NCBI GenBank assembly: GCA_946040935.1
Contig: CAMGCN010000007.1
Coordinates: 1-11,671, forward strand
Length of the DNA: 11,671 nucleotides
Reading direction: 5' to 3'
Origin: an uncultured Clostridia bacterium
GTDB lineage: Bacteria; Bacillota; Clostridia; Oscillospirales; CAG-272
This document shows, one piece after another, positions 1 to 6,242 of the stretch. The notes beneath the pieces were generated by a model. That model saw nothing but the letters and a program-made list of their open reading frames with translations, was not told the DNA's origin and did not search any database. Each line of letters opens with the position of its first letter. The first letter of the stretch is position 1. The position numbers were made by a program, and so were the translations under genes.

Positions 1-118
1 GCACCGAAAATCTCTCGAAATTCTGCTCGTTTCAGAGCGGCAGGAATTAAAAGAAGCTTATGATTTTCGGCTCTCCTCGGACAGTCGTCATCACAAGGCG
101 GAGCCTTGCTCTTCCTCC
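1..118. repeat. 118-bp tandem intergenic repeat, copy 1
   Basis: First visible copy of a direct repeat. Bases 1-55 are identical to 119-173, and the rest of the unit differs by a few substitutions and a 2-base indel. The unit contains a hairpin GCTC-gtttca-GAGC (25-28/35-38) and a second hairpin CAAGGC-gga-GCCTTG (94-99/103-108). A 9-bp inverted pair GATTTTCGG (62-70) and CCGAAAATC (122-130) spans the junction with copy 2. The unit length is not a multiple of three, so neighbouring copies are read in different frames and coding is unlikely. The array probably continues beyond the left edge. The function is not recognised. Confidence 0.9.
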
Positions 119-236
119 GCACCGAAAATCTCTCGAAATTCTGCTCGTTTCAGAGCGGCAGGAATTAAAAGAAACTTATGTCTTTCGGCTCTCCTTGGAC
201 AGTCGTCATCACAAGGGAGCCTTGCTCTTCCTTCTC
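119..236. repeat. 118-bp tandem intergenic repeat, copy 2
   Basis: Second copy, with the same first 55 bases as copy 1. The hairpin GCTC-gtttca-GAGC recurs at 143-146/153-156. The second hairpin is kept as CAAGG-gag-CCTTG (212-216/220-224). The 2-base deletion relative to copy 1 shortens the stem by one base pair but leaves it fully paired, which hints that the fold matters. The unit is restored to 118 bp by two extra bases near its end. Confidence 0.9.
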
Positions 237-300
237 GCCGATAGTCTCTCAAAATTTTGCCCGTTTCAGGGAGGAGAGCTTTGAAAAGCGTGCAGGTTGA
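237..300. repeat. Degenerate partial third copy of the 118-bp repeat
   Basis: The segment resembles the first half of the repeat unit but is clearly diverged. The hairpin survives as CCC-gtttca-GGG (260-262/269-271): a T-A pair of copies 1 and 2 has become C-G on both sides of the stem, while the loop gtttca is unchanged. The outermost pair is lost. Further weak similarity (aattaaaag followed by gcggagc, about 327-343) suggests still older remnants up to about 350. The right boundary is approximate. Confidence 0.6.
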
Positions 301-396
301 AATTTGTAGTTTCTCAACCGGGACAAATTAAAAGGCGGAGCAGAGAGGGTAGCCGGACTCGGCCGCCATTCGCCTGAAAACAATAATACAATGCTG

Positions 397-439
397 ATAA
401 CACATCTCCCGGCAAACGCAGAGAGGTGTGTTTTGTTAT
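397..439 (+). terminator. Possible rho-independent terminator of an upstream transcript
   Basis: AACACATCTC (399-408) can pair with GAGGTGTGTT (423-432) around a 14-nt loop, with nine Watson-Crick pairs and one G-T pair. The second arm runs into a short T-rich tail (ttttgttat). No gene lies upstream inside the window, so this would end a transcript coming from beyond the left edge. The U-tract is short and interrupted, so the call is tentative. Confidence 0.35.
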
Positions 440-784
440 GGGTGTAATTAGGCTTATGACATCCGTTTTTAGAAAATTTTTGGTAAAGATATTTTTTATC
501 GGGGTAAAATGTCAGAAAACGCGAATTTTTGTGCAACTTGTACATGTGTAAAATTTTTAGCCCGATTTTTGTGCAAAATGACGAATAAATTTACGGCTTT
601 TTTCTGTGATTGAGATAGGCGGGCTCGTTTTTGCTTTCGGAGACATGTAAAAAAGCACAAAAAGACGTCCGACTTACGGCACAAAATGTGGTGTTTTTTT
701 GAGTTTTAACACAAAATGTTGACAAAAACCGAAAAGTATGAAAAAAAACAAGGTACGCAGAGACTTTAATGACTTAAAATGGCA
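440..784. other. AT-rich intergenic region with recurring GCACAAAA motif
   Basis: No credible gene lies here. The stretch is rich in A and T runs. A motif recurs in both orientations: TTTTTGTGCAA at 526-536 and 566-576, exactly 40 bp apart, then GCACAAAA at 655-662 and 679-686, and a relative ACACAAAATGT at 709-719. Two of these sit in small inverted repeats: CACA-aaa-TGTG (680-690) and AACA-caaaa-TGTT (708-720). This could be an array of regulator sites upstream of the operon promoter, or simply AT-rich sequence. I do not recognise the regulator. A TTGACA at 719-724 lacks a good -10 box at proper spacing. Confidence 0.4.
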
Positions 785-808
785 ATTCTGCAGGTTAAAC
801 CGCAGAAT
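785..808. promoter_or_regulatory. 24-bp near-palindrome, candidate operator
   Basis: ATTCTGC (785-791) and GCAGAAT (802-808) are perfect 7-bp inverted arms. The 10-bp centre is also partly symmetric, so 20 of 24 positions are palindromic. It ends about 52 bp upstream of the -35 box at 861, a position that would suit a dimeric activator. The family of regulator cannot be named. It could also be an RNA or DNA hairpin of another transcript, but no T-run follows the second arm directly. Confidence 0.4.
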
Positions 809-809
809 G

Positions 810-829
810 GAAAAACCTCGTTTTTCTTT
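810..829. repeat. Small perfect inverted repeat
   Basis: GAAAAAC (810-816) and GTTTTTC (820-826) form a 7-bp stem with a 3-nt loop, followed by TTT. It starts one base after the 24-bp palindrome ends. Together the two could make a terminator-like structure for transcription entering from the left, shielding the operon promoter from read-through. The stem is A/T-rich and weak. Confidence 0.3.
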
Positions 830-860
830 GATAATAAAGGGGGCAGGAAATATTTTTTTC

Positions 861-889
861 TTGACATAAAGGCGTAATTATGATAATAT
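861..889 (+). promoter_or_regulatory. Sigma-A-type promoter of the transport operon
   Basis: A perfect -35 box TTGACA (861-866) is followed by a 17-bp spacer and a -10 box TAATAT (884-889; 4 of 6 to consensus). A TG at 881-882 gives an extended -10. Transcription would begin near 896, leaving a leader of about 275 nt before the first start codon at 1173. It is the best promoter I see in the 1172-bp region without genes, and the tightly spaced genes downstream suggest it drives the whole operon. Confidence 0.6.
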
Positions 890-911
890 TTATTCATAAA
901 ATACGGTGACG

Positions 912-952
912 GAAGACGGTGTCGTCTGAAAAGGGGCGCACAGCGTCTTTTT
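912..952 (+). promoter_or_regulatory. Possible attenuator-like structure in the leader
   Basis: Two mutually exclusive pairings are visible. A small hairpin AGACG-gtgt-CGTCT occupies 914-918/923-927. Alternatively AAGACGGTGT (913-922) pairs with ACAGCGTCTT (940-949) with a single internal mismatch, and this longer stem is followed directly by T residues to 952. The arrangement resembles a weak terminator with a competing hairpin. No known riboswitch or leader-peptide signature is recognised, so this is structural inference only. Confidence 0.22.
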
Positions 953-962
953 CGTGCTTTTT

Positions 963-985
963 GCGCGCGCTCGCGCGAACGCGCG
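963..985. repeat. GC-only inverted repeat in the leader
   Basis: A run of alternating G and C (CGCGCG at 964-969 and again at 980-985) can form a 6-bp stem around a 10-nt loop that itself contains the palindrome TCGCGCGA (971-978). It stands out sharply from the AT-rich DNA upstream. It may be a stable mRNA hairpin or the diverged left end of the adjoining minisatellite. Confidence 0.5.
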
Positions 986-999
986 TATAGCGTGTGCGG

Positions 1000-1108
1000 A
1001 AAGCTCGTGTGTAAAGCTCGTGTGTAAAGCTCGTGTGTAAAGCTCGTGCGCAAAGTGTGTGCAAAGCGCGTGCGGAAAACACATGAGGAAAACACGGAAA
1101 AACAAGCG
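1000..1108 (+). repeat. 13-bp minisatellite in the operon leader
   Basis: The unit AAAGCTCGTGTGT occurs three times perfectly (1000-1012, 1013-1025, 1026-1038). A fourth copy with two changes follows (1039-1051). After that come increasingly diverged units of about 9-13 bases, each starting with an A-run (1052, 1063, 1076, 1089, 1098). A related segment precedes the array (986-999). It lies between the promoter and the ribosome binding site, so copy-number change would alter leader length without affecting any protein. The period is not a multiple of three and the array lies outside the genes, so open frames across it are incidental. Confidence 0.9.
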
Positions 1109-1144
1109 AAAAGCTGCTCCCGATTGAAAAGTCCTGTCACCGGA

Positions 1145-1166
1145 ACATAAGTTTTTATGTAGGAGG
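1145..1166 (+). promoter_or_regulatory. Ribosome binding site with adjacent upstream hairpin
   Basis: AGGAGG (1161-1166) is a near-perfect Shine-Dalgarno sequence, 6 nt before ATG 1173 and 9 nt before a second in-frame ATG at 1176. Either start fits. Directly upstream, ACATAA (1145-1150) and TTATGT (1155-1160) form a 6-bp stem with a GTTT loop that ends exactly at the Shine-Dalgarno. It leaves the site exposed and might stack next to a bound ribosome. Confidence 0.6.
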
Positions 1167-1172
1167 AATTGA

Positions 1173-4100
1173 ATGATGAACCATTCGCATGCAGCGAAGC
1201 TCCTTGCGGTGATACTTGCGGTCGCTATGCTTTTCTCGGTTTTCACGTTCACCGTATCGGCGGCGGACGAAGATAAAACCGAAGCTGCCGAAAGCACGTC
1301 GATATCGTCGCTTGCCGAGCTGCTTGCCGCGGTCAGATACTCGGTCTATTCGTCAAGATATACCGACGTTTCCCGCGGTACGGAAGATATCGTAATTGAC
1401 GCGACTGACTTCTCCGAGGCTGATACCACCGCGAAAATCGGCGACGGCGAAGAAGAAGTGAGAGTCGTAACTTACGATGGAAAGAAAGGCGTTTTCTGCC
1501 CCGAGGACGGAGCGGTCGGCTGGAAAGTGACCGTGCCGAAAGAGGGCATGTATTCAATGGAGATTGAGTATTATCCTGTAGAGGGTAAATCTTCATCCAT
1601 TGAACGCTCGCTTTATATAGACGGCAAGGTTCCGTTTTACGAGGCGCGCTACATAGCTTTCACTAAGGTGTGGAGCGACACCGTTGAGAACGACGAGGAG
1701 GGAAACCCCGCTTTCAAGTCGGACATTAACGGAAACGAAATAAGGCCCGATAAGAAGCAGACGCCCGTTTGGAGAACGAGCGCGTTCCGCGACGAGACGG
1801 GATACTATGTAAATCCCTTTGAGTTTTATCTGTCGGCAGGCGAGCATACAATTCAGCTCGAGGCACAGAGAGAGGCCATGGCGATAAAGAGCATAAGAAT
1901 TTATCCCTATGAGCCGACAATATCCTATGACGAGTATATAAAAAAATACAGAGAAAGCGATTACGTTAAAGGCGAAACCATCGCTTCCTCAAACGACGGA
2001 AAGGCGAGCGTCACTATCGAGGCAGAGCTTCCCGAGCACACCTCGGAGATGTCTATCTACCCGATATATGACCGCACGAGCCCTCTGACGAGTCCCCAGT
2101 CCCCGTCCAAGATCCTTCTCAACACCATAGGCGGTGAGAAATGGGAGGCCAACGGACAGTGGGCGAGCTGGAAAATCACCGTTCCCGAGGCGGGACTTTA
2201 CAAGATAGGTCTTCGTTACAAGCAGGACGTAAACGACGGTATGTTCTCTTCCCGTCTCATAAGAATAAACGGTGAAATACCTTTTGACGAAGCGAAGTAT
2301 CTCCAGTTCAATTACGGCGACACATGGCAGAGCGTATATCTTAACGACGGCTCGGAAGAGCATGCGGACGGCTTGTATTTCTACCTTGAAAAAGGCGAAA
2401 ACACCATAGAGCTTGAAGCGACGTTCGGTAATATGACAGACGTTATCACGCGTCTTCAGAACGCTATCAATATCATAAGCGATTCGTATATAGATATCCT
2501 TATGATAACAGGCGCGTCGCCCGACTCAAACCGTGACTACAACTTCTACAAGCTCATACCCACGTCAATAGACAACCTCTATGATATGGCGGTCGAGCTA
2601 AACGAAATAGCCGACATAATGATAGAGACCTCGGGAAAGAGCGCTAACGCCTCGACTCTTCAGACGGTTGCCCGTACTCTTGAAAAAATGGGTACAAAAG
2701 AAGACGAGGTCGCAAAGAACATGGGAAGTCTCAAGACAAATATAGGTACGCTGGGCACATGGCTTCAGACGGCTATGACGCAGCCTCTTGAGCTCGACGT
2801 GATTTCGGTATGCGGAGCCGACGCGGGAAGCAAACAGCTTCCAAAGGCTGAGGCGTCGCCCATTCAGTCGGTGTGGTATGAGATTTCTCAGTTTGCGATA
2901 TCCTTTGTGTCAGATTACAACACCCTCGGCGCGACTCAGGAAATTGACGAAGATCATGCGGTTGTCGCGTGGACGTCGTCGGGCCGTGACCAGGCGCAGA
3001 TAATCAGAAACCTGATAAACAATAACTTTACCAATAAATACGGCGTAGCGGTTTCACTGAAACTCGTTGCCGCAGGTTCTCTTCTCCCCTCGATTCTCGC
3101 GGGAGTCGGACCTGATGTTGCTCTCGACGGAGCGGAGGTTATCAACTGGGCTATCCGAGACGCGATCCTTCCTCTTGATGAGCTTGACGGCTTCGACGAG
3201 ATCGTGAGCGAATTCCCCGACGCGGCTCTTATTCCTCTTACTTTATTTACAGATAATATAGAAAACTATAATCGCGAGACCGACGGTCCGATAACCGACG
3301 ATCAGATAACGGCTCATATATACGGTCTGCCCGTTACGATGACCTTCAATATGATGTTCTACCGCGCGGACATCTTCCAGTCGATGGGACTGCAGGTGCC
3401 CAAGACATGGGATGATTTCTATGCGCTTATACCGATACTCCAGAATAACCAGATGGATGTTGCATTCCCGCAGGACCTTAACATGTTCCTGTATCAGTCG
3501 CTTCCGTCAGGCGCGTCTGTACGCGACGGACTTTACGCAGACAACGGACGTCGTATAAATCTCGACTCCAACCTTGCGCTGTCGGCGTTTGACAAGATGT
3601 GCTCGCTGTTTACTCAGTACAGCCTGCCGCTTGCGTACGACTTTATCAACCGTTTCAGAACGGGCGAGATGCCGATAGGAATAATCTCCTACGCGCAGTA
3701 CACACAGCTAAACGTCTTCGCGCCCGAGATAAAAGGACTTTGGGAATTTGTTCCTCTGCCGGGAACGGTAGTTGAAAAGGAGGACGGGACGACCGAAATT
3801 AACAACAACGCGGTTGCAACCGTCACCTCGATAGTAATGCCGAGAGGAGACCGCAGCGAGGAAAAGAAGACCTCGGCGTGGGAGTTCATGAAGTGGTATG
3901 TAGGACATGAAAACCAGAGTAACTACGCAAACGAATATGCGGCGTTGCTCGGCTCGGGAACCAAGTACGAAACGGCGAACGCAGAGGCGCTCGCAGAGCT
4001 TCCCTGGTCAACGTCCGAATACAAGAATATTATGGAGCAGTTCAACCACCTGTCAGGTGTTCCCGATTATCCGGGAAGCTACATAATAGCGCGTTATACC

Positions 4101-4268
4101 AACTTCGCATTCATGAATGTTTATAACAATCACGCAGACCCCGTTGAGTCGATGCTCGACTACATAACGGATATAAACAAAGAGATTTCGCGTAAACGTA
4201 AAGAGTTCAATCTCGACGCTTATGAGATCGACTATTCGACGACCTTTACCGAAAGCGAAAAACGCTAA
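1173..4268 (+). CDS. Extracellular substrate-binding protein with twin beta-sandwich modules
   Basis: Substrate-binding component of a CUT1-type carbohydrate ABC importer, 1031 residues, against roughly 400-550 for ordinary family members. A Sec signal peptide occupies about 1-30 (VSA then ADED). There is no lipobox cysteine, which is unusual for a Gram-positive binding protein. Residues 70-246 and 277-417 are two copies of one carbohydrate-binding-like beta-sandwich module: WKVTVPKEGMY against WKITVPEAGLY, YIDGKVPF against RINGEIPF, and FYLSAGEHTIQLEA against FYLEKGENTIELEA. A helical linker follows (about 420-545). The binding-protein fold covers about 595-1000, with the family-typical stretches IYGLPVT (717-723), MFYRADIF (728-735) and PKTWDDF (743-749). 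The gene is first in the operon, with two permeases directly downstream. The substrate is unknown. The binding-protein assignment is firm; the module function is inference. Confidence 0.9.
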   Translation: MMNHSHAAKLLAVILAVAMLFSVFTFTVSAADEDKTEAAESTSISSLAELLAAVRYSVYSSRYTDVSRGTEDIVIDATDFSEADTTAKIGDGEEEVRVVTYDGKKGVFCPEDGAVGWKVTVPKEGMYSMEIEYYPVEGKSSSIERSLYIDGKVPFYEARYIAFTKVWSDTVENDEEGNPAFKSDINGNEIRPDKKQTPVWRTSAFRDETGYYVNPFEFYLSAGEHTIQLEAQREAMAIKSIRIYPYEPTISYDEYIKKYRESDYVKGETIASSNDGKASVTIEAELPEHTSEMSIYPIYDRTSPLTSPQSPSKILLNTIGGEKWEANGQWASWKITVPEAGLYKIGLRYKQDVNDGMFSSRLIRINGEIPFDEAKYLQFNYGDTWQSVYLNDGSEEHADGLYFYLEKGENTIELEATFGNMTDVITRLQNAINIISDSYIDILMITGASPDSNRDYNFYKLIPTSIDNLYDMAVELNEIADIMIETSGKSANASTLQTVARTLEKMGTKEDEVAKNMGSLKTNIGTLGTWLQTAMTQPLELDVISVCGADAGSKQLPKAEASPIQSVWYEISQFAISFVSDYNTLGATQEIDEDHAVVAWTSSGRDQAQIIRNLINNNFTNKYGVAVSLKLVAAGSLLPSILAGVGPDVALDGAEVINWAIRDAILPLDELDGFDEIVSEFPDAALIPLTLFTDNIENYNRETDGPITDDQITAHIYGLPVTMTFNMMFYRADIFQSMGLQVPKTWDDFYALIPILQNNQMDVAFPQDLNMFLYQSLPSGASVRDGLYADNGRRINLDSNLALSAFDKMCSLFTQYSLPLAYDFINRFRTGEMPIGIISYAQYTQLNVFAPEIKGLWEFVPLPGTVVEKEDGTTEINNNAVATVTSIVMPRGDRSEEKKTSAWEFMKWYVGHENQSNYANEYAALLGSGTKYETANAEALAELPWSTSEYKNIMEQFNHLSGVPDYPGSYIIARYTNFAFMNVYNNHADPVESMLDYITDINKEISRKRKEFNLDAYEIDYSTTFTESEKR

Positions 4269-4278
4269 GACACCGGCA

Positions 4279-4299
4279 CGGGCGGTGGATGGCCGCCCG
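4279..4299 (+). other. Intercistronic GC-rich stem-loop between binding protein and permease
   Basis: CGGGCGG (4279-4285) and CCGCCCG (4293-4299) form a perfect 7-bp stem with a 7-nt loop, 11 bases after the stop codon of the binding-protein gene. No T-run follows, so it is not a standard terminator. In other importer operons such as malE-malF, stem-loops at this position protect the upstream mRNA and allow more binding protein than permease. A similar role is inferred here. The gap continues with AT-rich sequence and the AAGGAG site at 4325-4330. Confidence 0.65.
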
Positions 4300-4340
4300 A
4301 CCATAATAAAGGCATATATTATATAAGGAGAGATTTCAAA

Positions 4341-5336
4341 ATGGCAAAAGAAGTTACCGTAACGGCGGAAGAAACCGCCGAGGTAAAAGTTAAAACGCCA
4401 AAAGAAAAGAAACAGCCGGTGTCCAGAAAGGACATGACAAAGTGGCAATGGACTCTTAAGGAAATAAAGCGCAACGGCACGGCATACGCGCTTGTTGCAC
4501 CCTTTATGATAATCTTCTGTCTGTTCACTGTCATTCCGGTCATAGTTTCTATTGCGCTCAGCTTTACCAACTTTAACATGCTGCAATGGCCTGACTTCGT
4601 CTTCATGGATAACTACATAAGACTGTTCCTTGACGACGACTTGTTCATCACGGCTATTCAGAACACTTTGATTTTCGCGGCGGCGACGGGACCTATATCC
4701 TACCTTCTCTCGTTCGTAGTCGCATGGTTCATAAACGAGCTTTCACCCAAGATAAGAGCTATCGTAACGCTTATCTTCTACGCGCCGTCCATTGCGGGAA
4801 GCGCCTACACGATATGGGCGTATATCTTCTCGGGCGACTCGTACGGCTTTGTAAACGGCTGGCTGCTTAAGCTGAATATAATCCAGGACCCGATACAGTG
4901 GTTCAGAGACACAACCTACTGTATGCCCCTTTGTATAGTGGTTTCCCTGTGGATGTCGCTCGGTACCGCATTCCTTTCGTTTATCGCAGGTTTGCAGGTC
5001 GTCGACCGCTCGCTCTATGAGGCGGGCGCGGTTGACGGAGTCAAAAACCGCTGGCAGGAGCTTTACTATATCACCCTTCCCTGTATGAAGCAGCAGCTAA
5101 TGTTCGGTGCCGTCCTCGCTATTACCGGCGCGTTCGGCTTCGGCGGCGTCGTTGACGCACTCGCGGGAAACCCGTCGGTTGACTACTGTGCGTGGACGAT
5201 AACCCACCATCTTGCCGACTACGGCGGCGCACGATTCGAGGTCGGTTATGCCGCGGCGATATCGGTACTGCTGTTCTTGATGTCGTTCGGCTCTAACATA
5301 TTGATTAAGAAGCTTTTAAGTAAGCTGGGACAGTAA
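4341..5336 (+). CDS. Carbohydrate ABC transporter permease (MalF/UgpA-like)
   Basis: Integral membrane subunit of the importer, 331 residues, close to the usual size. A charged Lys/Glu-rich cytoplasmic tail (1-46) precedes about six hydrophobic segments (near 47-75, 106-132, 138-163, 191-219, 251-273 and 301-323). The EAA loop that docks the ATPase is clear at 227-247: EAGAVDGVKNRWQELYYITLP. The start is set by AAGGAG at 4325-4330. Its stop codon overlaps the ribosome binding site of the next permease, so the two are translated as a pair. An ATPase is not encoded in the window, so a shared MsmX-like ATPase elsewhere is expected. The substrate cannot be told from the permease. Confidence 0.93.
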   Translation: MAKEVTVTAEETAEVKVKTPKEKKQPVSRKDMTKWQWTLKEIKRNGTAYALVAPFMIIFCLFTVIPVIVSIALSFTNFNMLQWPDFVFMDNYIRLFLDDDLFITAIQNTLIFAAATGPISYLLSFVVAWFINELSPKIRAIVTLIFYAPSIAGSAYTIWAYIFSGDSYGFVNGWLLKLNIIQDPIQWFRDTTYCMPLCIVVSLWMSLGTAFLSFIAGLQVVDRSLYEAGAVDGVKNRWQELYYITLPCMKQQLMFGAVLAITGAFGFGGVVDALAGNPSVDYCAWTITHHLADYGGARFEVGYAAAISVLLFLMSFGSNILIKKLLSKLGQ

Positions 5337-5346
5337 GGAGGACAAA

Positions 5347-6228
5347 ATGGCAAAAGTTGCAAAATTAAGAACAAGAAAACACGCCGTCGTCCTCAACCGC
5401 TCCCGCGGAGGCGATACGGGAATTGCCGTGATGCTCATACTCATGGGCGCGTTCATGTTTCTTCCCATGCTTTACGTCGTGCTTAACTCACTTAAACCGC
5501 TTGACGAGCTTTGGTACTATCCGCCGAGATTTTACGTTGTAAATCCGACCTTCCAAAACTTTTCAGACCTGTTCAGACTTATGAACACATCTTGGGTTCC
5601 TTTCTCGAGATACCTGTTCAACACTCTGCTTATCTCTGTAGTGGGTACGCTCGGCAACCTCATTCTCTCGTCTATGGCGGCTTACGCGCTTTCAAAGATA
5701 AAGTTCCCGGGAAGAGACTGGATGTTCCAGCTCATAGTAATGTCGCTCATGTTCTCGGCGCAGGCTTCGGCGATTGCAAACTTTATCCTTATGAGCGCGC
5801 TCCATTGGATAGACACATATTTTGCTATCATCATCCCTGCATGGGGTTCAACTCTCGGACTGTACCTTATGAAGCAGTTTATGGAGAGCTCGGTATCCGA
5901 CGCAGTGCTTGAATCCGCACGGCTTGACGGTTCGAGCGAGCTTAACACCTTCCTCAAGATTGCAATGCCGATGGTTAAACCCGCATGGCTGACGCTTATC
6001 GTTTATTCCTTCCAGGGCCTGTGGCAGACCGGCTCGTCCATATATATATATTCGGAAGAATTAAAGACGTTCAGCTACGCGATAAGCCAGATTCTTTCGG
6101 GCGGTATCGTCCGACAGGGCGCGGCTGCGGCGGCTTCCGTCGTAATGATGATAGTACCTATCGCGGTGTTCGTTGTTTCACAGAGTAACATCATGGAAAC
6201 GATGGCGACCTCGGGTATGAAGGACTAA
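5347..6228 (+). CDS. Carbohydrate ABC transporter permease (MalG/UgpE-like)
   Basis: Second membrane subunit, 293 residues, the usual length for this partner. It has a basic N-terminus, a first membrane segment at about 24-47, further segments to about 279, and the EAA loop at 189-208: ESARLDGSSELNTFLKIAMP. The Glu-Ser-Ala start of the loop is a slight variant of EAA. The C-terminus (METMATSGMKD) resembles the family ending in which a Thr/Ser-Gly-Ala-x-Lys-Gly pattern is common, here altered. AAGGAGG (5335-5341) overlaps the preceding stop codon and fixes the start. It should form a heterodimeric channel with the product of 4341-5336. Confidence 0.93.
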   Translation: MAKVAKLRTRKHAVVLNRSRGGDTGIAVMLILMGAFMFLPMLYVVLNSLKPLDELWYYPPRFYVVNPTFQNFSDLFRLMNTSWVPFSRYLFNTLLISVVGTLGNLILSSMAAYALSKIKFPGRDWMFQLIVMSLMFSAQASAIANFILMSALHWIDTYFAIIIPAWGSTLGLYLMKQFMESSVSDAVLESARLDGSSELNTFLKIAMPMVKPAWLTLIVYSFQGLWQTGSSIYIYSEELKTFSYAISQILSGGIVRQGAAAAASVVMMIVPIAVFVVSQSNIMETMATSGMKD

Positions 6229-6242
6229 GGAGGTTATACATT

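Noticed and set aside
60..284. Open frame of 74 codons on the plus strand across the 118-bp repeats
   Set aside because: The repeat unit is not a multiple of three, so the copies are read in different frames. There is no ribosome binding site and the protein resembles nothing known.
249..684. Two minus-strand open frames (98 and 62 codons) in the intergenic region
   Set aside because: Both lie in AT-rich sequence with the hairpin at 397-439 and the motif cluster. No convincing start signals or protein features are present.
719..742. TTGACA at 719-724 as an additional promoter
   Set aside because: No acceptable -10 box lies at 16-18 bp; the nearest TATGAA leaves only a 12-bp spacer.
1000..1051. 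CRISPR array
   Set aside because: The 13-bp units are directly adjacent with no spacers, and no cas genes are present, so this is a minisatellite.
766..1297. Minus-strand open frames with repetitive His/Thr/Arg-rich products
   Set aside because: They translate the 13-bp minisatellite backwards. The periodic protein is a by-product of the DNA repeat, and the longer frame also overlaps the start of the binding-protein gene.
5511..5912. Open frame of 133 codons inside the second permease gene
   Set aside because: It is an alternative frame fully inside a well-supported permease gene, with no start signal or recognisable domain.
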